A DNA stretch of 64,000 nucleotides from Parasponia andersonii (lineage: Eukaryota; Streptophyta; Magnoliopsida; Rosales; Cannabaceae): the NCBI GenBank assembly GCA_002914805.1, contig JXTB01000309.1, positions 5,304 through 69,303 on the forward strand, in the 5' to 3' direction. Under the pieces are notes generated by a model, which worked only from the letters and a program-made list of their open reading frames with translations, was not told where the DNA came from and searched no databases. Position 1 is the stretch's first letter, and each line of letters opens with the position of its first letter. This document shows, piece by piece, positions 14,373 through 25,561 of this stretch. Made by a program: the position numbers and the translations under genes.

Positions 14373-15157
14373 TGATACTTGCCACTCGGTTCAAGAGGTG
14401 GTAAAGTAAAAGGATATAATAAATAAATTCAATATGGACTCTCAAAGACACTACTTAAACGGCACGTGAGTTCCACATAACGTAGTATAGGTTTGCTAAA
14501 TCCACGAAAGTTAGTGCTAAACTTCGTTTGAGGTCTGCATCAGACGAACCCTTAGAAGGGTCAGCCGAATCTAAATCACCCTAAATATGAGGTCTAAAGC
14601 TCTCGAGACTTTATAATTCTCCTTTCTCACAAGTAACATTTAACCTCAGACTTAGATAGAGTATTTAATGCTCCCTTATAGTCACCATGTGCGTTAGGTG
14701 AACCACCTTACAAAGTTATAAACAACCACGAGAGACACTACTTAAACGGCACGTGAGTTTCACATAACGCAGTATAGGTTTGCTAAATCCACGAAAATTA
14801 GTGCTAAACCTCGTTTGAGGTCTGCATCAGACGAACCCTTAGAAGGGTCAGCCGAATCTAAATCACCCTAAATATGAGGTCTAAAGCCCTCGAGACTTTA
14901 TAATTCTCCTTTCTCACAAGTAACATTTAACCTCAGACTTAGATAGAGCATTTAATGCTCTCTTACAGTCACCATGTGCGTTAGGTGAACCACCTTACAA
15001 AGCTATAAACAACCACGATCTCGTTTGATGTGGGCACATATCAGAAGATATCGTGGTAAATAAGCAACATCGAATCAAAGGGAGTTGCAAAATCCATAAC
15101 GAGGAAAATGAGGTTATTAGTCCTGAAATTAAGGAGAATTGAGCACTTAATTTCAGG

Positions 15158-15173
<16 letters not shown>
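14373..15173 (+). repeat. 3' LTR of element 1, with a 287-bp internal duplication
   Basis: It starts TGATACTTGCC and matches 5368-5960. It is longer because a 287-bp block is present twice in tandem (14447-14733 and from 14734 to about 15020). It ends in a (CA)n(TA)n microsatellite, which blurs the right border and hides any target duplication. Confidence 0.75.
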
Positions 15174-15192
<19 letters not shown>

Positions 15193-17300
15193 ACACAGTT
15201 TTTAGAAAAGAGAATTATTATTATTCATTTGCTATCATTACCATCATTTTATTATCCTGTGAAAAAAATATCTGATGTATCTGACTTAAGCATCAGAAAG
15301 CCTTACAGATGGCCACCCTTGACTCTTTCTTCGAAATCGAGAACAGAATTAAATCGAACAAAAAAAAAACACGTAGACAGTTGGTAGAAGAACGCACCAA
15401 CAAGAAGGGATACGGACAAGTTTACATTTTTTTGTAGAGGATGACGCTTGTTGAATATTATTTCTAGTTTTAACGCATTTTGTTTATCATCTCAAGTATC
15501 TCAACTGAAATTGAAATGTTCTGTCATTTTCTTACATACCGAAAAAGAAAAAAAAAAAAAAAAAAAAAGAGGAAAAGAACAAATGTTGCGTCATTTTGTG
15601 AAAGAAACACTTAGAAGCGATGAAAACCAAAATTTCTTTGGACTTGATGAACTTGTTGATTAAGATTGAGATTTTTCGAGATAAAGAGCGATTCAAATGT
15701 CAAATGCTGCAGGTCGCTAATTTGTCAACAACAAGTGTTGACACGTGAGTCGTTTTTATTGTTCGGATACAAAGTTTTTTTTTCTTTTTTTTTTAAAATA
15801 ATTTAGTTCCTGTATACTATGATATTTTTTTCGATTACAATTTAGGACAAAATAAACTGTACCCCGACTTTTACTGAGAAACGTCATTTATCTCATTATA
15901 TTTGAAATTTCACTTAAGCGTCCAAGTTTTTTCAAATATAATGCTAATTTGTCCCCATTTGGTATCTACCCACCAAACGCCATTATTCCAACAGCAACCC
16001 CCTTGACCAAGATTATTTCTAACACAACCTTATACTTAACCCTCATCACAATGTCCATAGATTTTTTAGTGTTGAATGTTAATTGGGGCAAATTGACAGG
16101 ATTTATAAAAACAGCGGCAAAGCAACATTACATCTGTAAAAATTGGGAAATTGGGGCGTGTAGGTTAAATTTCAAAATCATGATGGGTTCTCAGATGGCC
16201 ACAGGTTTTTGTCATATACTATTATGAAACCAAATTATTATACATCATCAAGTGGTAAAAAATTGGATTGACTGCAACGGCCTTGATAAATGGTTCAGAT
16301 CTTACGCCACTCTTTAGACATCAGCTTCTATTGGTCCCAGCTCTGGAATGTTGTTGAGATCGCTATTCTAATTTCCAGTATTATTACTAAATTCTAATTT
16401 CAAGCTTGCAGCGACAGCTGTACCAAATCTATACAACTGTCCAAAGGTTCTACAGAATGAGTTGTGGATAACTGAAGCTATCGATCTTCAAACTTGAGGA
16501 CACATTTCAAGGTTAATAATAAACACTTGGAAGAAGAAAGCAACACTTCGCATGCCATAATTGAAATTTCCAACACTAGAAAACTAGAGACCATTAGTAC
16601 AATTTTCTATGGCTACAATGCAATGCACCAAGGGGTTACATTGTACAAATAAAATAAAGTTCGTTTCAGTTAATACTACTAAAAAACTCAAACAACTTCA
16701 TATATACTCAACCGTCGGGGTTTTCATATAGAATTTAAGCACAAAATTCAATCTAAAATCACTAATAAAAAGAGCCAGAAAAAAAAAAAAAAACAACAAC
16801 AACAACAACAATATGAAATCTGGAGTTCAGACCACCATGGAGAGAGTAATAATTTTAAAAAAAATCGAAAAAAAAAATTCTAAAATCTGGAGTTGGTCTG
16901 GATCCTCCCAAATCCAGAAAGAGCAGCAGTCCGCTTTTTTCTGAAATATATAAACGAACCACTGACGAGCAACAAGCAAAACACAATTTCCTGTCCAGAT
17001 TTGTATAAAAGATTTTGTCAAATGACGTGTATAACAAAGATGAGCTAGAATTAAATCTACCCAAACATGTGATCGTGTTATTAAAATGCCTCCTGTCTTC
17101 ATCATTAACACATGATATATATGCATACACGGACACAAAAACACTATCTTAACAACCAGTTTCATCTCTAGCATCAAAACATTTAGCACGTGAAAGTGTA
17201 TCTTTCACACTAAAACACACTATCTTAACAACCATTAGCCCATGGTACTATGTATCGTTCATAGCAATTAGCATGTGAAAGTGAATCTTTCAGTCTTTCT
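15174..17300. other. Intergenic, no gene seen apart from the possible 3' UTR of the next gene
   Basis: A-rich tracts and short low-complexity frames only. The right part (about 16650-17300) may be 3' UTR of the minus-strand gene at 17303-18632. Confidence 0.5.
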
Positions 17301-17302
17301 GA

Positions 17303-18632
17303 TTAATTCTCCAGGATCCTAGGAAACGACATCTGTACATGTATTTCAAAATGAAGACAAAAATTCAACTTCCAAAATAGTCTGATTTAGGTGAAATAAC
17401 TGTTGCACAAATAGCCGAGCAAGTCCGACAATAAGAAAAAAAAAAAGGAAGAAGAAGAAGAAAAAGAAGCATACCTCAAAACCAAGTACAGACAACTTTT
17501 CTTCACTAACTGCCGGTATACAGCTTCTATACGTAATGTAAGCTTGGTTTCCCCTCTCTTGCGTCGATGAATCAGCCAGCAACCTTCTGTGTTTCAACTT
17601 GGTACCTAGTTCTTCCAAATTATGCACATGTAGCTTTACATTTCTGGGGAAAATCTCCAAAGTAGATCGACTCTTTCGAGAAACTTTTTCATTGGCATCT
17701 TTAGAACCATGTTTTATTTCCACACATTTCAATGGGATCCGATAACCAGTCTCACTGCAGCGATATTTTACGTCATTCTACCAAACAAAGGGAAAGATTA
17801 ACGTCCAAATATGAGGCAAAGCAGAAATCTCTAAACATTGCAACTAAAAAGATAAAATGCAGAATCCATTTTGAAGTAATCGGATGCCCAAATAAAAAGG
17901 GGGGGAAAAAAAAAAAAAAACAGTACCATCATAGATACTGCACAGCAAAAATGCATCATTTAATTCGAAAAGGCACTCAGTTCCAGATAACGCCAAAGGC
18001 AGTTTTGAACATGTTCATAGCTTCATTGAGTACCATTTACAAGAAAAATTCTTGTCTATGTCAAAAGTGTCTAAACTATAAGAGGGTTTTCGTAAAAAGA
18101 GTGTCACCCACCTAATCAACAAATCCTAATCCAATTCCTTGAAATCTCACAAAAACTACATTGCTATCTAACTAAAGAGGAAATTACTTCTAACAAAGCA
18201 AACTAAAGAACTAATACTACTTATCAGTTATCAAGATTACAGAAACACCAAACCCATATCTGGGAATCACTAGAAAATTTTCATGATACCTTTTCGGAGT
18301 AAAGACAGGGAACACAGGGACCAGAAGGGGAGCATTCAAAAGTGGCGTTGCTTCCATATGGAGTTTCTTTGAAACTTAGCAGAGCCCTAAGCCCAATTCC
18401 TCCGATTTCGCCATTTCTGCACCAATTTCAATCAAAAAAATTTTCTTAAAGCTTTGATCGCACAAGATTAGGTCATTCAAAATCCTAAATCCATACATAA
18501 AATTCACAACACGAATACATAACCTAGAAAGAGAAAGATTGGGGATTCGAGGGCTTACATGTCCTGGGCGTGAAGGGAGGGCACTGAGATCAAAGCCATG
18601 GCTATGAAAGTGAGAACGATTAGAAGAACCAT
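17303..18632 (-). CDS. Small secreted/membrane protein with conserved cysteines, function unknown
   Basis: A four-exon gene can be built with GT-AG borders in frame: 18559-18632, 18290-18416, 17475-17777 and 17303-17332, about 177 residues. It opens with a signal peptide (MVLLIVLTFIAMALISVPSL, cleavage near HAQD). The mature part has a cysteine cluster (FECSPSGPCVPCLYSEK, then YRCSETGYRIPLKC), a basic middle, and TYRSCIPAVSEEKLSVLGFE. The even spread of cysteines after a signal peptide suggests a secreted or lumenal fold, but I do not recognise a named family. Exons 1-3 are convincing. The last exon (nine codons, MSFPRILEN) is the weakest, and a C-terminal membrane segment could have been missed. 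A duplicated-motif region lies upstream (18788-19326). Confidence 0.75.
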
Positions 18633-18787
18633 TGATGAAACTGAAGCCAGCCTTGGCTCTGCTCTCCCTTGCTCCTCTGCCTCTTCTCTCTCTTCTTCCA
18701 GAGTTTTTTTTTTAATATAATTAATTAATTAATTTTTCCTAATGTTCTAGTTCTACTACCTGAGATAATAAATAATAACCCAAGAAA

Positions 18788-19326
18788 AACGACAAGGACT
18801 ATGGAAAACGACACCAAAAATTTACAATACGACAGTTGAAATAACAACGACACTTTTTCTTGAACGGACAAATAATATAAAGCGTAAACATAAACTACAA
18901 AGGACAGTTAATATGGAAAACGAGTAAACAACAATGTAACCCACACGCGACAAATAAAGTACAGGCGGCAAAAAACGGTAACTATAAGAGACTGCAGCAT
19001 GTACGAAAAACGACCCTAGATAAGTAAACGACAAATCCAAAAGAAACGACATCAAATGTAAAAGATTACAAACGACATTGACTACTAAAACGACAAATTC
19101 CATGAGAAAGGTTCGGACAGTAACTTAGAAATGATAACATATCTTAAAAGCCACGATAAACGACCGTGATGTAATAGAAAACGACGTATAAACGACAAAC
19201 AAAAATAACTCTGGATGACGACAGTATAACAATAAAACATAATTACTTTTGAAAAGAAAACAGCAGCATACATTGCAAATTCTAAGCCAAAAAAAAAAAA
19301 AGGAAGCAGCCTACATTGCAAACGAC
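18788..19326 (+). repeat. Cluster of dispersed ACGAC motifs (mostly AAACGACA)
   Basis: Fourteen ACGAC pentamers occur in about 540 bp, all on the plus strand and none as GTCGT, with irregular spacing of roughly 15-110 bp. Most read AAACGAC. Base composition would predict well under one. The cluster lies directly upstream of the minus-strand gene that starts at 18632, so it falls in its promoter region. No tandem unit is visible around the motifs. Confidence 0.6.
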
Positions 19327-22300
19327 TGTAACTGTAATAAATTAACGTTAATTGACTATGCATTTTTGTCTTAATTTTGTTATATTGCTAGTTTGAACTA
19401 TCTTGCTATACACTATGAAAAAACATTAACACAAAAAAAAAAAAAAAAAAAAAAAATNNNNNNNNNNAAAAATCAAAGCACATAGTTCAACTAAATGTAA
19501 CATTTGAAAGTTTAGAGAATCAACTGAGACAAAATATTTTCAAAACCAAGAACCGAAATGGGATAGGTAAAAATAGGATTAACTCTAATTATAGTTTTTT
19601 TTTTTTTTTTTCTGGAGGAATCTTAACCGTAGTTTTAACGCTACTTCATATTTCGTAAATAATATTCAACTAAAATAAAATTGCTTGCGTTAATATAAAG
19701 GAAAGCCCGGAATCGTCTGAAAATTTGGAAATACTGATGATATTTCAATAAATGAACGGACAAAGAAGGGATAATTAAACTTAGGAAGTCATGAAACTTC
19801 GCAGCAAAATGCGGAATTAGAAATAATACTTGCAAATGACATCTCAATGCATGGGTTCTTCAAAGTCCATTGGGCTCAACGAAGTTCATGAAGTCTTGAG
19901 TTTCTATAACAATTCGTCCTTGTTTTCACTTCATTTTAAGAATTTACCGCTTTTTGCATCTTTTCGCTAAATGTTTTTTTTTTCCTTTTCCATCTTTTTT
20001 GCCAAATAGCTGTTATATCAATTTTATGTGTTAGTTTACCATTTTTTTATAAAAAAATTATATCAGTTTTTTTTTTTTTTTTAAATATTGGGTATATCAT
20101 ATATATTATCTATTGGAACTGATATCATTTCGCTACTAAAACTAATATACCTAGCCACTTTGCTTTAATATTTGAAAAGAAAGAACGTTTACTAAAGAGG
20201 TGCCACAATTCGGCCATTTTGCTAAAACCCCCTAAATTTTCACAAATTTTTAGTTAGGTCTTCAGGTAAACGACCATTATTTAAAGTTATTAAAAAATTT
20301 TAATTTCTTTTTTAGCTTGAAAAAAAAAAAGTCTAGTACAGCAGTTAACATATTGAGTATATCCACTTGATTTATCCTTTCCCTTTCGCATTTCCCTTTC
20401 GCCTTTCACTCCTATGTTAAGACAATTTAGTGATTTTATACATTGAGACTCAGCCATGCCTCTCACACCGGAAAGCTTGCCAAGTTGCCATCAACTGACA
20501 TGTCACAAGTGGGAGTTATTATTTTTTTCACTAGATTATACATCTCTTAGTGTTAGACCAAGTTTTGTTAACAATAAATTTTATAAATTATAAGATTTAG
20601 CTTGTATATAAAATGAATTGAAGAATAAAGTAAATAAAAGATGAAAATTTTATAACGATTTAATTTTAAAAAAGATAAGCTTATATCTACTATTTTTCAT
20701 TATTTTCTAGAGAATTACAAAAATTCTCTAAGTCTAAGCTGAGAACAATTAGAATTATAGAGAATAAGTATATAGTAAAGTAATTGTGAGATCAAAAATA
20801 GCAAAACTAAGCTTTCTTTATATAGGTGAGAGTGACTCAGTGTTTTCTAATTTTGAGAATAAACTACATAATGTGAATACAAATTTGAGTAGTAATATAA
20901 AATTAGGTAATAAATTGATAGTCAATTTACTTGGTCTGATAAACTTATTTTCCTTTGCAACTTGCTTGTTTTCATGAAATTTAATCTAGTTTTTTTTTTA
21001 GTCGAGACAACGTCATGCGATCTGACACTTTTACTCTGAGTTGATTCTTGACTTTCTGGTACTGACCATTGATGTAGATCTAAGATTGCACCATATTTTT
21101 GTTATTCTTTTTCTCTATAATAAGAAATAGCTCCCTTGTTCACAATAATTGCTGCATTTATCCTCGGAAATGTATCTTGAATTAAAGGCTCATTATTTAT
21201 TTATTTATTTATTATTATTATTATTATTATTTTGAAGATAAGGAGAATAATAGACTAAGCATTCACACACAAAAGAAATGTGGTTATGTCCAATGTCTTA
21301 AATACTCGCTCCAAATTGGAGAGTAACAATGATAAGTGACTGTCTAATCACAACCACATTAACTAGTAATGAGCTACTACATGTGACGATGTGAGCCATG
21401 GCCATAGACATTTGAAATTAAACTGTCACAACTATGTCTTCAGCATTTCTCTCTCGAAATTTAAATTTTCCAAGCATCTCACATGTCACAACTAAATTTA
21501 ATTCCATAATCTATCAACTTTACTAATGTCAGTGGGGTATGCAGCATGTGATGGGGCATTTTCAAGGACACGAGCTCAGCCTCTGCCCTTAGCTAGCCAC
21601 TGAAAAAGCACAACTCTCAGTCTCGGAGATGCTCACATACTTCGTCGCACAAAGGCATTGGCACATTGTTGAAAATATGCCCCCACATTGCACCCGTGGG
21701 CCCAACAAAGCCCACATTCAATGGACTCACCAAGAAAAGACAGGTCAGGGATATAATTATACGTTTCAGATGATCTTTGGAAGTGTTTGTCTCTACGTTG
21801 GTGAATGTTATCACGGGTATACCGTGTTCCGGGGGCGTTCATAAATTTCACTCTTTTCCACTCAAAAGGGGTAAAAGAGATTAAATTCTGAGCTTATTAT
21901 ATATGTTTAGCAAATAGGAGATGGACACGTATCCTCCCTGAGATAAAATCAGAAGAGTAAAAGAAAAAAAAAAAAAAAAAAAAAGAAGCAACAGCTTGAA
22001 TAGATGCATATTCATATGTTAATGCTAATAATATACGAGATTCAGATGTCAATTTATAGTGGTTACTGGCCACGGACGAGTTGTATTTTTTGACTTCGTT
22101 TTATCACAATCTAAAATATGGGTTGGCGGCAGAAACAGAATTTCGCAATGATGAAAAATTCTTTAATTTATTTAAAAACGTCTAAAAAGTTTTAGTTTTA
22201 TAAAATAGTTCATTTTAAATAAAATATTTGGAATTCCATCATATGAATATCTCTTACAGTTCGTATACATCATTAAATATAGATCGAATAAATACCGAAA

Positions 22301-22600
22301 AGAATGTAAATTAAAAATATGTTCAAGTATCATCATTATCCACGTCAGAACAGACAGCAGAATGACATACATGAGGTCACAAACAAAAATGGAAAGTAGT
22401 AATCTTGGTTCAATGCTAAAACAAAACTCAAACATTCCAAATACCATAATAGCACGCTTCAAGCATTACCAAGATAACGAACTATATTACAATAGTTCAA
22501 GAAAATCAAAAACCACATTTGTTCTCATATGTTGCAGAAAATAAGTTTTATTCGAAAATAGTTGAAAACAAAGGTGACCAAATTCCTACCTCACAAGAAT
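19327..22600. other. Intergenic with an assembly gap, no gene seen
   Basis: AT-rich sequence with a ten-base N gap at 19458-19467 inside a poly-A run. The part at about 20560-20980 has the look of decayed retrotransposon sequence (oligo-A/T rich, repeated AAATTCTCTAAG-type words), but I see no LTR pair. ATTT and ATT microsatellites lie at 21190-21235. Confidence 0.5.
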
Positions 22601-22609
22601 AGCGATACC

Positions 22610-23345
22610 ACGTTATTAAATCTTCAAGGCGTCGTCGATGATCATCCGGAGAGTCAGGAACCAATTCCAAGCCCTCGATCGTCCTCTTGTGAAAAACCAA
22701 TTTCTCAACGGAGCTTCAATTCCACAAACGGACATCTTCATTGAATTTCTAGCACCCAAAATAGGTAGGTTAGACATATAACTTGTCCAATTCGGATCCG
22801 AGCCCACACCGGACAGGTGGCACGTGAATCGAGGTAAATCTGAGCCGTCCGATTTCAATTTTCGAGCCGATCACTAAATATATATGTGTATATATATATA
22901 TATATATCAAACTTCTTCATTTTCCGAGTACAATCCAAAAATGACAACAAAAACACGATCCAACTGCCAGATCAAAAAGTCAACTCAAGCTTCCAAAAAT
23001 GGCAACTTTGATTCGGGTAGTATGGGATTAAGATATATATACCTTGAGCTTCCTCTCGACGAGACGAATTCAACGAGCCTGGTTAGAGGTCAAATGGTGG
23101 CCAGAATCGTCGCCGGCGACGAAAAATCCGAAACGGCCCACTTCCTCTTCTCCGGCAACAGCTTCTCCGATGGCGGCAATCGGTCGGCGTCGGTTCGGCA
23201 TGGCATGGGGAAGCTCCACCGGTGGGCTACTCGGGCGAACGATGGCAGGAGGCAGCGCGGCCTTCTTCTTCCCCTTTGGCCGAGTGAGCGAGAACGAGAG
23301 AGAGAGAGAGAGAATCGGGTGAGGAAGAGAGAGAGAGAGTGACTG
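22610..23345. other. GC-rich island of unknown origin, ends in a (GA)n run
   Basis: This stretch is clearly richer in G and C than its surroundings and has overlapping short open frames on both strands (for example 22884-23342 + and 23090-23443 -). None looks like a known family. It could be a gene fragment or the end of a non-autonomous transposon. A (GA)n microsatellite occupies about 23297-23340. Confidence 0.35.
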
Positions 23346-24394
23346 GGAAAAGAGAACCCACGTGAGTGAGAATATATGAGATTGTGCAGATTTTTAAAAA
23401 TTTGCACTATAGTTCTCGATTTCCAAACTCTATTAATTAACAAAATTAATTATAATTTTATCCTTTTGCATAAAAGTTTTACAAATTAATCTATTCTTAT
23501 ATAATATCTGAAAAATTGATAAAATATCTAAATTATTCTCTAAAAATTCGGGTTTTTACATGTTTAATTATGTTTCGTTGTTAGACACGTATAAAATCTA
23601 AAAAGGTATATGGTATATAATCAGCACCGTGAGCTAAAGTTTCGTTGAAGATGAGAGTTTTATGTCGAATTAGTAATGATTTTGCCGGAAGAATGGAAAA
23701 GAAAAAAAAAAAAAAAGAGAAAAAGATCTTTTATTAGAATGACAATACACCGGTCCACTACCACCATCACTATTTTGTTTCACAAGATGAAAGAATTTTT
23801 ATTGTGCCCACGTGTTATATAGCTATAAGAACACCCGAAAAGGCAAATGTACTTTAAAACTTTTCCCAAAGCTTAGTCCAACAACTAATCCTATTCCGAT
23901 AACTTCGATGGAAATTTTGCTAAACAGAGGTTTTTTAGTACTTCATGAAATGGTCAACCAGCTGTATAGGTCTAACTAAATGAAGCTTGCATGTAAATGC
24001 TTTTGACCAAGTTTTTATTATTTTATTATTCCTTATTCAAAAAATAAAAGAAAAACAAAGATTTTTGAGAACTTTTAGCGACATATTTGCCACGGAACCG
24101 AAATGTAAATGGGAAGCACTGTTTAAATTGAATATTGAACAATTCTCTATCCTACGCTACATTTACGAATAAATGTAAAAATTTATTATTCTGAAATATA
24201 ATAGTAAATATAAAAAACTATAAGTCTAATAAATTTTTACCCTACATTCGAGTTATATTTAAAATAAATGTGAAAACTTATTAGATTATTATTCTGAAAT
24301 CTAATAGAAAACACAAAAAACTATAAGTCTAATAAATTCTAATGAGAGGATAGAAATTAATTACTAATAAGTATTTTTTCTTTAAATTTATAAT
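23346..24394. other. Intergenic, with a diverged 103-bp tandem duplication
   Basis: No gene seen. A block ending in CTATAAGTCTAATAAATT occurs twice (around 24130-24235 and 24236-24340, period about 103 bp, second copy diverged), just left of the element 2 insertion point. Confidence 0.55.
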
Positions 24395-25221
24395 TGTTGG
24401 AGCGGTTTCTCACCAGCCGATTACGTGTCTTTGAACCATTGATGATGTGTTCTCCAACTGTCCACGTGTCCTTACTATTCCAAAGTGCTCTGAACTTCAG
24501 GCAGGGTCGGAGAGGCATGGGTGGCCACTGCAAAGACTCTCCGATGCTTAAGTCAGTGGTCTTTCTTTGATTCAAGGTAGCAAAGATTTAGTTCTATATG
24601 AGTGTATATTTGTTTCTTGCTTGTAAACTTTTAAATATCTATTTTTGTATGTGTACATGCCCCTCTCGAGAACGCATAGCTCATATATATGTAGTCCTGA
24701 GATTGTGAACCATCTGGGTCTCAATCTCAGGACTGAGTACCTTTTTTTCTCAAAGTGTTTCCCAGAGGTCACGGGCCGAGATTACCGTGATCACCTCTGT
24801 ATCGCTGTAGCCTGGTTTCTGCCGCCTCCTATGGCTTGAATCTGTCAGGAGTGAGATTTAGACAAATCGCAGTTCTGTCAGGACGGCTTGCCCCCTGCAC
24901 ACGCCTATCTAAGATCGCATTAAATGCTCTGTCTGGGTCTGGAGTTGTGAGTTACTTTCCATCGTATTTTGGTGGAAGATCCTTGGGGCTTCTGAACCCC
25001 CAGCTGTCGAGGTAAGGGTCGGACTGGGCCGAGTCTGTCCAGGGTCTGTAACGGGCTCGGCCCTAACCTCGGACAGCCCAACGGCTGATTGTGATATCAC
25101 GTGTGACCCGCGTGGCCTTTAGCTAATCACTCTCGACACCTGTCAGACGGTGGGCCCGGTTTGTAATCTATTCTGCCGCTTAATCGTTCACGTGGTGTAT
25201 GATTTGAGAACGGGTCCCACA
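24395..25221 (-). repeat. 3' LTR of element 2
   Basis: An 827-bp copy matching 32842-33649 across its length. It holds the inverted words CCTGAGATTGTGAACC..GGGTCTCAATCTCAGG near 24697-24735, able to form a hairpin. Its right end lies 340 bp before the start codon of the antisense gene. Confidence 0.92.
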
Positions 25222-25230
25222 ACTGCCTCA

Positions 25231-25270
25231 TTTCCCTACTTGATGGATTCGTATCCGTCAAGTGGGGAAA
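25231..25270. repeat. 40-bp imperfect palindrome next to the 3' LTR
   Basis: Two 18-nt arms (25231-25248 and 25253-25270) match at 16 of 18 positions around a 4-nt loop: TTTCCCTACTTGATGGAT against ATCCGTCAAGTGGGGAAA. It starts nine bases inside the LTR border, where the polypurine tract would be expected on the minus strand (GGGAAATGAGG). Confidence 0.8.
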
Positions 25271-25432
25271 TCGTTTATCTGTTCCTCCAATTTGGGGAGT
25301 GCACGTGGCTTCTTCCCTATCGACGTGAAGGCACGCTATCCCATATCACGAAATCTATTTGAATTTCGAAGTTCCGACTGTTCGGTCTCCTTTGCTCTCC
25401 CTTTTTCCAGAAAAACTCTTCGGCTCCCCCTC

Positions 25433-25440
25433 TATAAAAG
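25433..25440 (+). promoter_or_regulatory. TATA box of the antisense gene in element 2
   Basis: TATAAAAG follows a C-rich stretch and lies 122 bp before the ATG at 25562. A pyrimidine-rich leader fills the gap. It is internal to the element, 212 bp from the LTR end, so this gene appears to have its own core promoter rather than using the LTR promoter. Confidence 0.7.
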
Positions 25441-25561
25441 CCTCAATTATGCTCATTTGCCACTTTACTAAAATCTTCAATCATTCTAGCCTTATAAAAT
25501 CCTTGGGTTTCCGATTTCCTCCCTTCTAGAGACTTTTACTCTTTCACTCATATCTAGAACA

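Larger units (their letters stand above)
5368..15173 (+). mobile_element. Decayed Ty3/gypsy retrotransposon, Tat lineage (element 1)
   Basis: Two direct LTR-like copies flank a degenerate gag-pol. The 5' copy is at about 5368-5960 and the 3' copy at about 14373-15173. The order is gag remnant, protease, reverse transcriptase, RNase H, a second archaeal-type RNase H, integrase, then an antisense gene and the 3' LTR. The dual RNase H and the antisense gene before the 3' LTR are features of the plant Tat lineage (Retand, Grande and RIRE2 relatives). Stops and frameshifts are frequent throughout, so the copy is dead. No primer-binding site follows the 5' LTR, and the first gag residues visible are C-terminal, so leader and N-terminal gag appear deleted. 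The exact LTR starts are uncertain because the bases just left of both copies are also similar. Confidence 0.85.

Noticed and set aside
18822..19363. Two minus-strand frames of 92-93 codons
   Set aside because: They are low-complexity hydrophobic translations of the ACGAC-rich AT region, with no start context or homology.
20560..20980. Possible solo LTR
   Set aside because: Word use resembles LTR-type repeats, but there is no partner copy, no TG...CA ends I could fix, and no target duplication.
22884..23342. A 152-codon plus-strand frame in the GC-rich island
   Set aside because: It starts in an (AT)n tract and ends in a (GA)n run, two other frames are open over the same DNA, and no domain is recognisable. 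Kept only as an unclassified island.
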